A stretch of DNA of 43,994 nucleotides from NCBI GenBank assembly GCA_905480195.1, contig CAJQPN010000052.1, forward strand, positions 1 to 43,994. Reading direction: 5' to 3'. The translations under genes and the position numbers were made by a program. The notes below the pieces were generated by a model. That model was not told the DNA's origin and did not search any database. It was given only the letters and a program-made list of their open reading frames with translations. This DNA is from an uncultured Acidimicrobiales bacterium (lineage in GTDB: Bacteria > Actinomycetota > Acidimicrobiia > Acidimicrobiales > Aldehydirespiratoraceae). Shown here piece after piece: positions 1 through 7,735 of the stretch. How positions within the stretch are numbered: position 1 is the stretch's first letter; every line of letters starts with the position of its first letter.

Positions 1-716
1 CGTGCGTGGAGAGCATCGCTCGGGAAGGTGTACACGTGGTACTCAACGGCCGCACCGCCTCGGACGTCGACACGGCGGTTGAAGAGGTCCGGGCGACCTA
101 CGACGTCGAGGTTGTCGGTGTCGTCGGAGACGCTGCAACCACCGACGTCCACAACGCCCTCCTCGAGGCCTGTCCCGATCCGGACATCGTCCTGCTGAAT
201 GGGGAAGGTCCGCCTCCCACTCCGTTCAAACGTCTTGAAGCGCAGGCGCTCGACGCTGCCTTTCAACAGAACGTGGTTGGTCCCGTCGGTTTCCTCCAAC
301 GCGTGGTTCCCGGAATGATCGAGCGCCGCTTCGGACGTGTCGTGGCGGTCAGCTCGGCGATGATCAAGACCCCGAATCCCGCGATGAGCCTCTCGCACGG
401 GACCCGACTCGGTCTCGCCGGCATTTTGAAAGGCCTCTCGAACGATGTCGTTGCCCACAACGTCACGGTCAACCAACTGCTGCCGGAGCGGTTCGACACC
501 GGGCGTCAGCAACAGATGGCCGAGCTCGTCATGAAACTGAGAGGGGTGACCTACGACGAGGCCCGGGCCGAACAGATTGCCTCGATCAAGGCGGGCCGGC
601 TCGGTCGCCCTGAAGAGTTCGGCGACGCCTTTGCGTTCCTGTGTTCTGCTCAGGCCGGGTACCTGTCCGGCCAGAGCCTGCAGCTCGACGGCGGTAGCTA
701 CGAGGGGGTGTTCTGA
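1..716 (+). CDS. SDR-family oxidoreductase, 5' end outside window
   Basis: The reading frame is open from the first bases, which fit the first Rossmann helix of a short-chain dehydrogenase (...SIAREGVHVVLNGR), so the glycine-rich NAD(P) motif lies upstream and the GTG at 6 is not the real start. The catalytic Ser region (VVAVSS) and the C-terminal GRLGRPEEFGDAFAFLCS / LQLDGG signature of FabG-like SDRs are present. Where the catalytic Tyr-x3-Lys should be, the frame reads Ser (393-395) and Arg (405-407) in LSHGTRLGL, so this is a divergent SDR subgroup that may not use the classical mechanism. Its TGA overlaps the ATG of the next gene (TGATG), indicating translational coupling with a catabolic-looking operon. 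Family is clear; substrate unknown. Confidence 0.9.
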   Translation, partial: CVESIAREGVHVVLNGRTASDVDTAVEEVRATYDVEVVGVVGDAATTDVHNALLEACPDPDIVLLNGEGPPPTPFKRLEAQALDAAFQQNVVGPVGFLQRVVPGMIERRFGRVVAVSSAMIKTPNPAMSLSHGTRLGLAGILKGLSNDVVAHNVTVNQLLPERFDTGRQQQMAELVMKLRGVTYDEARAEQIASIKAGRLGRPEEFGDAFAFLCSAQAGYLSGQSLQLDGGSYEGVF

Positions 717-2407
717 TGACTGCTGGCACCGAGGTCGACGTTGATGTAGACGTCCTGATCGTCGGCGCCGGCCCCGTCGGTTTGCTGGGCGGAATCCTTG
801 CGTCACGCCTCGGGCTTACGACGCTTGTGATCGAACGGCGGGACGGCCCGCAGACCGCTCCAGCCGCCCATGTTGTCAATGCCCGCACCTACGAGATCTG
901 TCGCCAAGCCAAGCTCGACATGCCCCGCATCTTGGCCGCCGGGAAGAACAAGGCCGATGCCGGTCACGTCAACTTCGTGACCCGCCTGAACGGCGACCTG
1001 ATCGGCCGGTTGCCCTTCGAGCGCCAAGGCGAGACCTGCCTCGCCTTCACTCCGACACCGCTGCGCAACCTGTCCCAGCATCGATTCGAACCAATATTGG
1101 TCGACGAGTTGCGATCCGCACAGGGAGCTGCGCTGCGATACGGCAACGAATGGCAGCATTGCGAATCTGGTGACGATGCCGTGATGTCCAGCGTCGTCGA
1201 CCTCGCCACCGGGGCTACCGCTCCGATCCGGAGCCGCTACGTCATCGGCTGCGACGGTGCGGGCAGTGGTGTTCGCACGTCATTGGGCATCGAGATGGTC
1301 GGGCCACCGCTGTTGCAGTCCTTCCTGATGATCCATTTTGCAGCGAACCTTCGCGCTCTCACCGCCGAACGACCAGCCGTGTTGCACTTCACGCTCGACC
1401 CGGAGGCCGCAGGAACCTTCATCGCCCACGACGTCGAGTCCGACTGGGTGTTCATGCACGCCATCGACCCATCGGTTGAGTCGGCCGACGAGTTCGACGA
1501 CGACTCCTGCCTCGCCATCATCGAACGGGCGGCGGGCGTTGAGCTCAATGCAGAGATCCTCGGGAAAGGAACGTGGCGGATGAGTTCCCAGATCGCAGCC
1601 TCGATGGGAGGTGGGCGGATCTTTCTCGCCGGTGACGCCGCCCACCGGTTCCCGCCCACGGGTGGACTCGGCCTCAACTCTGGGGTGCAAGACGTCCATG
1701 GTCTGATGTGGCGTATTGCTGCGGTCGTATCGGGCCGAGCGTCGGATGCGTTGCTCGATTCCTATGAGGTTGAGCGCATTCCGGTTGCGGAGAACAACGC
1801 ACACCAGTCGCTGACCAACGCAATCAAGCTGGCGGAGCTGCCCGCGGCGCTCGGCACCGACGTCGAACCGACGACCGAGCAGATACATGCGGCCATGGCT
1901 GATCCCTCCAAGTCCGCTCGAATCGCAGCAGCTGTTGAGCTGCAGCGAGAACACTTCGACCTGCTCGGCCTCCAGCTCGGCTATACCTATGAAAACGGAG
2001 CGCTGCTGTGCGATGGAGACCACGGAGAGCCGTCTTCGGCGAGTGAGTATCGACCGACCGCTCGGCCCGGCGCCCGTCTACCGCACGCATGGCTCGACGA
2101 GGGTGCGAGGCGTTCGACCCTCGATCTCGTCCCGCTCGACCGGCCGGTCTTGTTTACCTTTGGTTGCCACGGAACGTGGGCAGAAAGGCTCGGTGTCGCC
2201 AATGTGGCACTGGTTCGTGTCGGGCTCGACACTCCAGCGCTGGGATCGTGGCGCAAGCTGTGTGACGTCACGCCCACGGGAGCGCTCCTTGTGCGCCCAG
2301 ACCAACACGTCGCTTGGCGCGCTCGCAGCGCCGAACAGTTGTCGGCCCTCACCCAAGCGTTAGAGGTCGTGAACGGAACCCTGAACCCGAGAAACGGAAC
2401 ATCATGA
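716..2407 (+). CDS. FAD-dependent aromatic-type monooxygenase
   Basis: A 563-aa class A flavoprotein hydroxylase of the p-hydroxybenzoate hydroxylase/MhpA type. Three family motifs are visible in order: N-terminal GAGPVG dinucleotide fold, central DG motif (VIGCDGAGSGVR), and the GD motif binding the FAD ribityl chain (FLAGDAAHRFPPTGGLGLN). The remaining C-terminal ~160 residues match the position of the thioredoxin-like dimer domain of phenol hydroxylase relatives. Such enzymes hydroxylate phenolic or polyketide-like rings with NAD(P)H and O2. The start ATG overlaps the upstream SDR stop and the TGA overlaps the ATG of the FAH-family gene. With a ring-cleavage-product-type hydrolase next door, aromatic catabolism is the likeliest role; the exact substrate cannot be read from sequence. 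Confidence 0.92.
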   Translation: MTAGTEVDVDVDVLIVGAGPVGLLGGILASRLGLTTLVIERRDGPQTAPAAHVVNARTYEICRQAKLDMPRILAAGKNKADAGHVNFVTRLNGDLIGRLPFERQGETCLAFTPTPLRNLSQHRFEPILVDELRSAQGAALRYGNEWQHCESGDDAVMSSVVDLATGATAPIRSRYVIGCDGAGSGVRTSLGIEMVGPPLLQSFLMIHFAANLRALTAERPAVLHFTLDPEAAGTFIAHDVESDWVFMHAIDPSVESADEFDDDSCLAIIERAAGVELNAEILGKGTWRMSSQIAASMGGGRIFLAGDAAHRFPPTGGLGLNSGVQDVHGLMWRIAAVVSGRASDALLDSYEVERIPVAENNAHQSLTNAIKLAELPAALGTDVEPTTEQIHAAMADPSKSARIAAAVELQREHFDLLGLQLGYTYENGALLCDGDHGEPSSASEYRPTARPGARLPHAWLDEGARRSTLDLVPLDRPVLFTFGCHGTWAERLGVANVALVRVGLDTPALGSWRKLCDVTPTGALLVRPDQHVAWRARSAEQLSALTQALEVVNGTLNPRNGTS

Positions 2408-3261
2408 GCTACTCCCTTGCCAATGTCGAAGGCCGAGCGGCCCTCGTGACAGAGGGCCACTGGTACGATCTCGAATCGTTGTCGAGCGGCGAGCACGGAT
2501 CCGATCCCATGGCTGCGCTGCTGATACCGGGCCGCCTGGCCGAACTGACGAGAGAAGTGAGGCAGCACACGCCCGATGGTGTTGTTGACTTCAGTCGCCT
2601 CGAACCCCCCGTTCCTCGTCCGCGCAATGTGTACGCAATCGGTCTGAACTACCAGGCCCACGCAGACGAGGGTGGCATGGACGTGCCCGCCAATCCTCTT
2701 GTGTTCACCAAGTTCCCTTCCTGCCTGGTCGGCCCCAACGCCGATATCGAGATGCGAAGCGACACCGTCGATTACGAGGGAGAGGTCGTCGTTGTCATCG
2801 GCCCGGGAGGAAAAGATATCGCCCCCGAAAAAGCGTGGGACCACATCGTCGGCCTGATGGTTGGACAGGACGTCTCCGACCGAGCAGTGCAATTCGCAGC
2901 CAAGCCACCACACTTCGATCTCGGAAAGTCGTTCGACACCTTCGGCCCCATCGGCCCGGTCATGGTGTCGCCGGACACGGTCGGTCGCGGTGCCTTGCGA
3001 ATCGTCACCGAAGTGAACGGCGAGGTCCGACAAGACGGAACCACCGACCACATGATTTTCGACATCGCAACCCTGGTCTCGTACCTGTCGCGGGTGACCA
3101 CACTGCGAACGGGAGACTTGATCTTCACCGGGACTCCCGAAGGCGTCGGCGCGACACAAGGCAAGTTCCTTGCCGATGGAGACGTCGTCACCACCACTAT
3201 CGAAGGCATCGGTTCGCTCACCAACCGCTGCGTCCGCGGAACGAATCATCGTGTCTGTTGA
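2404..3261 (+). CDS. Fumarylacetoacetate hydrolase family protein
   Basis: A 285-aa FAH-domain hydrolase/decarboxylase. The start chosen is the ATG at 2404, which overlaps the preceding TGA (ATGA); an upstream in-frame extension would run deep into the monooxygenase gene. Core motifs of the family are visible: RPRNVYAIGLNY, the acidic metal-binding DYEGEVVVVIG, GLMVGQDVSDR, FDTFGPIGP and the C-terminal FTGTPEGVG. Members cleave C-C bonds of acylpyruvates such as fumarylpyruvate, or isomerise/decarboxylate 2-hydroxymuconate-type ring-cleavage products, using Mg2+ or Mn2+. Its place directly behind a ring hydroxylase supports an aromatic catabolic pathway. The 3' end overlaps the sulfatase start by 11 nt. 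Confidence 0.92.
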   Translation: MSYSLANVEGRAALVTEGHWYDLESLSSGEHGSDPMAALLIPGRLAELTREVRQHTPDGVVDFSRLEPPVPRPRNVYAIGLNYQAHADEGGMDVPANPLVFTKFPSCLVGPNADIEMRSDTVDYEGEVVVVIGPGGKDIAPEKAWDHIVGLMVGQDVSDRAVQFAAKPPHFDLGKSFDTFGPIGPVMVSPDTVGRGALRIVTEVNGEVRQDGTTDHMIFDIATLVSYLSRVTTLRTGDLIFTGTPEGVGATQGKFLADGDVVTTTIEGIGSLTNRCVRGTNHRVC

Positions 3262-4843
3262 CGACGCTCGAGGACCGAGCGCACGAAAGCGCCCGAACGT
3301 CTTGTTCGTGATCTGTGATCAGCTTCGAGCCGATCACCTCGGTTTCGATGGAAACCCGATCGTGCAAACGCCCAATATTGATGCACTCGCTGGTCGGGGC
3401 ACCGTCTTCGACCGGGCGTATGTGAACAACCCGGTGTGCATGCCAAACCGATCGACACTGATGACCGGGCGGATGCCATCGGCTCATGGAGTCGTGTTCA
3501 ACGACCGATCACTCCCGGTCAACGCCACCACCTTCGTCGGTCGGCTTCGCGACGAAGGCTGGCGCACGGCACTGATCGGAAAGTCTCACCTCCAGCACGG
3601 CGAGAGCAAGGATGCGGTTCTTCCCCTAGGCATCGCTGGCGCGTTGTCGCCCTTCGTCGACGGGTGGGACACGCTCGAACATCCTGAGCGCTACCTCGAG
3701 GGTGCCCCACCGGAAGTGAGCAACTTCTACGGGTTCGACACCGCAGAGTTCGCCGTCGGTCACGGATTGTTCTTTGCCGGTCACAACTTCCGGTGGGCCG
3801 TTGACCGGGGTGCGGATCCAGACGTGCTTCGCCACGGACTGGATCCCTCGAGGCCGTCACCTGGCCGGTCTCCGCTCTGGTGGCAGATCCAGGCCATGCC
3901 GATCCCAGAAGAAGCCTCGGCAACGTCGTTCGTGACCGAGCGGACCATCGACTTCATTGAGGAGCGCCAGGCTGCTGGCGGCCCCTGGATGGCATGGTGC
4001 TCGTTTCCAGATCCACACCATCCGATGGCCGCTCCGGAACCCTGGTTCTCCCGACATCACCCTGACGAGATCCCCTTGCCGGTCACCTTCGACGATCCCG
4101 GCGAAGATTGGCCTGCCTACATGCAGCGGATTCGGCGTCGAAGTGTCGACAACGAGGGCACGCGGCCTTGGGTCACGCCGTTCGGCCCCTCGGCGGAACT
4201 GCTCAGGGCAGCGACTGCAGCGACTTATGGGATGATCGAAGCCATCGATCACGGGATCGGCAAGATCCTTGCCACTCTCGATCGCCTTGGCGCAACCGAC
4301 GACACGATCGTGGTGTTCACCAGTGACCATGGCGACATGGGTGGTGACCACGGCCTCTTGCTCAAGGGGGCCATGCACTTCCAGGGCTGCCTGCGGACCC
4401 CGCTGGTGATCGTGGATCCAACCCGGCCCCAGCAGCGCACGGACGCACTGGCTGCGAGCATCGACCTTCCCAGCACTGTGCTTGATCTGTGCGGTGTCGA
4501 GACGTACAACGGGATGCAAGGCGTCTCGCTGCGGCCGCTGCTCGAGGACCCTAAGGCCACGGTCCGTGACGCGGTTCTGATCGAGGACGACTACCCCTTG
4601 CACCCGATCGTCGGAGGACTTCCGCTTCGGACCCGAAGCATCGTCACGGAGTCGCTCCGTTACACCCGTGATTCTGATGGTTTCGAGCTGCTCTACAACC
4701 TCGAGGGTGACCCGGATGAGCTAACCAACCTCGCCGTTCACCATCGTGATCCGGTTGCGCGTATCTCGGCACTCGATGCGCTTGTCGACGAAATGGCCCG
4801 AGCCGACGACCTCACTCGTCTCGAGCCAACGGGGATGAGCTGA
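3251..4843 (+). CDS. Type I sulfatase (formylglycine-dependent)
   Basis: A 530-aa arylsulfatase/alkaline-phosphatase superfamily hydrolase. The N terminus has PNVLFVICDQLRADHLG, with the metal-binding Asp, and the sulfatase signature C-x-P-x-R at residues 63-67 (CMPNRSTLMTG), whose Cys is converted to formylglycine. FTSDHGDMGGDHG carries further metal ligands. The GTG at 3251 is the best start: it overlaps the end of the upstream gene and places the domain 14 residues in. No signal peptide is visible, so it is probably cytoplasmic. It hydrolyses an organic sulfate ester, or less likely a phosphonate; its location suggests the substrate of the operon is sulfated. A formylglycine-generating enzyme must be encoded elsewhere. 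Confidence 0.93.
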   Translation: MSVDDARGPSARKRPNVLFVICDQLRADHLGFDGNPIVQTPNIDALAGRGTVFDRAYVNNPVCMPNRSTLMTGRMPSAHGVVFNDRSLPVNATTFVGRLRDEGWRTALIGKSHLQHGESKDAVLPLGIAGALSPFVDGWDTLEHPERYLEGAPPEVSNFYGFDTAEFAVGHGLFFAGHNFRWAVDRGADPDVLRHGLDPSRPSPGRSPLWWQIQAMPIPEEASATSFVTERTIDFIEERQAAGGPWMAWCSFPDPHHPMAAPEPWFSRHHPDEIPLPVTFDDPGEDWPAYMQRIRRRSVDNEGTRPWVTPFGPSAELLRAATAATYGMIEAIDHGIGKILATLDRLGATDDTIVVFTSDHGDMGGDHGLLLKGAMHFQGCLRTPLVIVDPTRPQQRTDALAASIDLPSTVLDLCGVETYNGMQGVSLRPLLEDPKATVRDAVLIEDDYPLHPIVGGLPLRTRSIVTESLRYTRDSDGFELLYNLEGDPDELTNLAVHHRDPVARISALDALVDEMARADDLTRLEPTGMS

Positions 4844-4882
4844 AAGGAATCCGCGAGGCGACTCGGTACCGGCGTTCGGCAC

Positions 4883-4888
4883 TAGCGT
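4883..4888 (+). promoter_or_regulatory. -10 hexamer of tadA, leaderless-type
   Basis: TAGCGT with 6 nt between it and the ATG at 4895, so transcription would be expected to start at or next to the A of the start codon. There is no Shine-Dalgarno sequence. No good -35 box is visible. Confidence 0.6.
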
Positions 4889-4894
4889 TTGGGA

Positions 4895-5350
4895 ATGGAC
4901 CCCGAAGACCTCATGCGCCTGGCGATGGCCGAAGCGGAGCTGGCGATACCCCACGGTGACGTCCCCGTCGGCGCACTCGTCGTTGTCGAGGGTGAGGTCA
5001 TCGCGTCGCGTCACAATGAGCGACAGCTCACCTCCGATCCAACCGCCCATGCGGAAGTTCTCGCCATGCGAGATGCTTGCGAGCACCTCGGGACCTGGCG
5101 GCTCGACGACGCAACCCTGGTGAGCACGCTCGAACCCTGCGCCATGTGCGCCGGTGCAGCGGTGAACGCCCGGATACAGAAGGTGGTCTTCGGAGCACCC
5201 GACTTGGAGGCGGGTGCGCTTGGATCGGTGTACCACCTCGGTGCTGACCCACGCCTTCGGCACACGTTTGAGGTGCAGCACAACGTGCTCGGCAACGAGT
5301 GCACCGAGAATCTCAAGACCTTCTTCGCAGCACTTCGCTCTGCTGACTGA
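4895..5350 (+). CDS. tadA: tRNA adenosine(34) deaminase TadA
   Basis: A 151-aa zinc deaminase that converts A34 of tRNA-Arg(ACG) to inosine. The zinc and catalytic motifs are complete: HAE (in TAHAEVLAM) and PCAMC (in EPCAMCAGA). The helix after it (VFGAPDLEAGALGS) and the NVLGNECTENLKTFF tail are typical of TadA rather than cytidine or guanine deaminases. The ATG at 4895 is preferred over an in-frame TTG two codons upstream because of the family's N-terminal length and the -10 hexamer exactly positioned for a leaderless start. It stands alone between the catabolic operon and the lipoprotein gene. Confidence 0.93.
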   Translation: MDPEDLMRLAMAEAELAIPHGDVPVGALVVVEGEVIASRHNERQLTSDPTAHAEVLAMRDACEHLGTWRLDDATLVSTLEPCAMCAGAAVNARIQKVVFGAPDLEAGALGSVYHLGADPRLRHTFEVQHNVLGNECTENLKTFFAALRSAD

Positions 5351-5437
5351 ACCCTGCGACGCTTCGCAGGAGCCGTCCGTTCCCATTTGCGCAGTTCTGG
5401 CCGACCTCGAGAATCGTGATGCCGTGGTCAACCGCTC

Positions 5438-5443
5438 TAGACT
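5438..5443 (+). promoter_or_regulatory. Possible -10 hexamer of lipoprotein gene
   Basis: TAGACT, 19 nt before the ATG at 5463, giving a predicted leader of roughly 13 nt. No clear -35 partner is visible, so this rests on the hexamer and position alone. Confidence 0.35.
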
Positions 5444-5462
5444 CGCTCCGGCTGATAGATCG

Positions 5463-6056
5463 ATGATGCACAGAACGACTGCCCCCACAGATGTTGTGAA
5501 CCGAAAGCAGCGCTGGTTGGAATCCGTCGCAGCCGCCGGGTTCACCTTGGTATGTCTCCAACTCGCGTCTTGTGCCGAGACCAACGAGACGCCGGTCGAA
5601 GGCGCCGAACTCGGCGAACCGGCGCCGCAGATCGATACAACGATCGAGGCCGAGCCCGACTGCGGGTCGACGCCGATAAATCTCACGACGGAAGTTGACG
5701 GGAGAGACGGAGACTGCTCGTATTCGGCGCCGATCAGTCTCACCGCCTCTGGCGCCGGTGAACTGCGCGTCATGCCCGACGACATCGGGACGTGCGAAAT
5801 CAGCGGCGTTGCCAACGCCACGCCTACCGACCCGATGAAGCTCGCAAGCGGTGACATGGTGCGCGTCGGTGATGATGGCGATCAGGTGTGCCGCTTCCGG
5901 TTTCGTTGGACGCCTGGAGGTGAGGAGGCCACGGTGTCGCCCACCACCACCACCACCACCTCGACCACCACGACCACCACGATCACCACGACCACGACGA
6001 CCACGACGACGACCACGATGCCGCCGCCAACGACAACGTCGGCCGTCGGCAGCTGA
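5463..6056 (+). CDS. Secreted lipoprotein with poly-threonine tail
   Basis: A 197-aa exported protein of unknown function. The open frame continues upstream inside tadA, but the first plausible start is ATG 5463 (or 5466): it yields a signal peptide with Arg/Lys n-region, hydrophobic stretch and lipobox LASC (Cys37), so the mature protein should be lipid-anchored outside the membrane. A small central domain of ~100 residues has four Cys (DCGS, DCSYS, TCEIS, VCRF), possibly two disulfides. The last ~40 residues are almost pure Thr, encoded by an ACC/ACG repeat, ending PPPTTTSAVGS. Thr-rich stretches usually act as extended linkers or glycosylation platforms in actinobacterial surface proteins. 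The gene lies 26 nt upstream of a surface esterase and is probably cotranscribed. Confidence 0.75.
   Translation: MMHRTTAPTDVVNRKQRWLESVAAAGFTLVCLQLASCAETNETPVEGAELGEPAPQIDTTIEAEPDCGSTPINLTTEVDGRDGDCSYSAPISLTASGAGELRVMPDDIGTCEISGVANATPTDPMKLASGDMVRVGDDGDQVCRFRFRWTPGGEEATVSPTTTTTTSTTTTTTITTTTTTTTTTTMPPPTTTSAVGS
5943..6017 (+). repeat. ACC/ACG trinucleotide tract coding for poly-Thr
   Basis: About 25 consecutive codons, nearly all ACC or ACG, interrupted by one TCG and one ATC. It codes for T6-S-T6-I-T11 in the lipoprotein. Such a near-uniform tract can change length by slippage in whole codons without breaking the frame. Confidence 0.9.
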
Positions 6057-6082
6057 TCGAGAACTGCGGAGAAGTCAGCACC

Positions 6083-7735
6083 ATGCAGCGTCGAATACTG
6101 GCCGGTTGCCTCGCCGGCGCACTCGCACTGAGTGCCGTGATCTCCGTGTCACCTGCGGGCGGCGTGGCCGGGTTTGGTGATGTCTTCCCGGCCACCTACT
6201 ACACCGATGCTGTCCAGTGGATGGTCGACAAGAAGATCACGAAGGGGACATCGCCGAGTTGTTTCAGCCCAAATGCGACTGTCACACGGGGCCAGGCTGC
6301 GGCATTCCTGTGGCGGATGGAAGGGTCTCCGGATCCTGGCAGGGCCCATCGTTTCACCGATGTAGTCGCCGATTGGCAGCAGGAGCCGGTGGCGTGGTTG
6401 GTGAACAACGGCATCACCAACGGCACGACAGCGACGACGTATTCACCCAGCCAGCCGCTGACGAGGGGGCAGGTTGCAGCACTCCTTCACCGCCTTGCGG
6501 GAACCCCGGAGGCATCGCCGCCCGAACAGTTCACCGACGTCGTCGCAGGATGGCAGATCAGTGCCGTCGGATGGATGTTCGAACAAGGCATCACCACCGG
6601 CACGTCAGCGACGACGTTCGCGCCCGAGCAACCCATCACCCGCGGTCAGTTCGCCACCTTCCTGTACCGATACCGCGGATCGCCGCCAGTCGTCCTCGAC
6701 GCAGACTCCTCCGGCTGTACAACATTTGAATCGCTTGAGGACATCCGCAAGATCACGGACTTCAGCACCCTCTTGGCCAGTGGAGCGCGCCGATGGCGGT
6801 CGTCCGTTCCCGGTATTCAAGACGTCAGGATCCCGTCGACGGCTGACGGCACCGCGCAAGCAGCGTTTTGGTTGCCGCCGGTTGGCGATGGCAAACGGCC
6901 GTTGCTGGTGATTCTTCACTCGTGGAGTTCCGGCTACACGCAGCATGCGGGTATTCCCTATGCGATGTGGGCGAAGGAGAACGGCTGGGCCGTCATCGCG
7001 CCGAATTTCCGTGGCGCCAACGATGACCCGGATGCGCTCGGCTCCGAACTGGCCGTGCAGGATGCTGCCGACGCAATCGACTACGCCGTCCGTCAAGCCG
7101 GCGTCGACGCCGACCGCGTTTATGTGGCGGGGTACTCCGGCGGAGGAATGATGGCCCTCTTGCTTGCCGGCCGACACCCCGAGAAGGTGGCAGCGGTGTC
7201 GACGTGGGGGCCACCCCACGACCTGGTCGAGTTCTTTGAGTTCTCGGCTCGGTTCGGCCGTCCGTATGCGACTCAGATCGCCTCGGCATGTGGAGGCAAT
7301 CCGACGGTGCCCGGCCCGGCGCAGGACGAGTGCGTGCGGCGCAGTCCGGTGACGTATCTCCACGCCGCCCGCGAGCAGGGTGTACCGGTGTACATCGCCC
7401 AGGGCATCAACGATCCGTGGGTGCACCCGAGTGGTGCTGCCGAGGTGTTCAATGCCCTGGCCGATCCAGGAGAGCGCCTCACCTCGGAGCAGGTTGCACG
7501 GTTCGGAAGCGGCGCCGTTCCGAGTGACGTGCCGGTCTGGAGTGATGTCGAGACCTACTTCGGCCCCGGCGACCCCTCACCGGTGTACGCACAGGAGTCG
7601 GGTGCGGTCAGGCTCGTCTATTTCGATACCGGGCACGAGATGATTTACAACGCTGCGGCGAGGTGGTTCGCCAGCGACCCTGGTTCTTCGAGGCGCTCGT
7701 TCGGGTCGGGGAACTCTGGTAGTCACCAGTACTGA
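6083..7735 (+). CDS. Surface esterase: three SLH repeats plus S9-type hydrolase
   Basis: A 550-aa exported protein. The N terminus has a signal peptide (RR, hydrophobic to ~residue 30, cleavage near SPAGGVAG). Three S-layer-homology repeats follow (roughly residues 32-83, 88-140, 145-197), each with an FxDV start, an A/VxWM/LxxxGIT core and a TRGQ end. The C-terminal domain (~240-530) is an alpha/beta hydrolase of the prolyl-oligopeptidase/polyhydroxybutyrate-depolymerase type: PLLVILHSWSSG, nucleophile elbow GYSGGG, acid Asp in GINDPWVHPSG, His in DTGHEM. It should be bound to the cell wall by the SLH repeats and cleave an ester or peptide outside the cell. GGAGAAG at 6068-6074 is its ribosome binding site. 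Its 3' end overlaps the convergent monooxygenase gene by 13 bp. Substrate unknown. Confidence 0.9.
   Translation: MQRRILAGCLAGALALSAVISVSPAGGVAGFGDVFPATYYTDAVQWMVDKKITKGTSPSCFSPNATVTRGQAAAFLWRMEGSPDPGRAHRFTDVVADWQQEPVAWLVNNGITNGTTATTYSPSQPLTRGQVAALLHRLAGTPEASPPEQFTDVVAGWQISAVGWMFEQGITTGTSATTFAPEQPITRGQFATFLYRYRGSPPVVLDADSSGCTTFESLEDIRKITDFSTLLASGARRWRSSVPGIQDVRIPSTADGTAQAAFWLPPVGDGKRPLLVILHSWSSGYTQHAGIPYAMWAKENGWAVIAPNFRGANDDPDALGSELAVQDAADAIDYAVRQAGVDADRVYVAGYSGGGMMALLLAGRHPEKVAAVSTWGPPHDLVEFFEFSARFGRPYATQIASACGGNPTVPGPAQDECVRRSPVTYLHAAREQGVPVYIAQGINDPWVHPSGAAEVFNALADPGERLTSEQVARFGSGAVPSDVPVWSDVETYFGPGDPSPVYAQESGAVRLVYFDTGHEMIYNAAARWFASDPGSSRRSFGSGNSGSHQY
7716..7729. terminator. Small hairpin at convergent gene overlap
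   Basis: CTGGT and ACCAG flank a 4-nt loop. The stem lies at the overlapping 3' ends of the esterase (+) and the flavin monooxygenase (-) and includes part of the minus-strand stop codon. There is no U-tract, so termination activity is uncertain. Confidence 0.3.

Noticed and set aside
1987-3249. A 420-codon open frame on the minus strand opposite the monooxygenase and FAH genes
   Set aside because: It lies antisense to two well-supported genes, has no family motif and reads as the complement of their codons; typical of long spurious frames in high-GC DNA.
5943-6017. The ACC/ACG tract as a CRISPR or regulatory repeat
   Set aside because: It is a simple trinucleotide tract in frame with the lipoprotein; there are no spacers.
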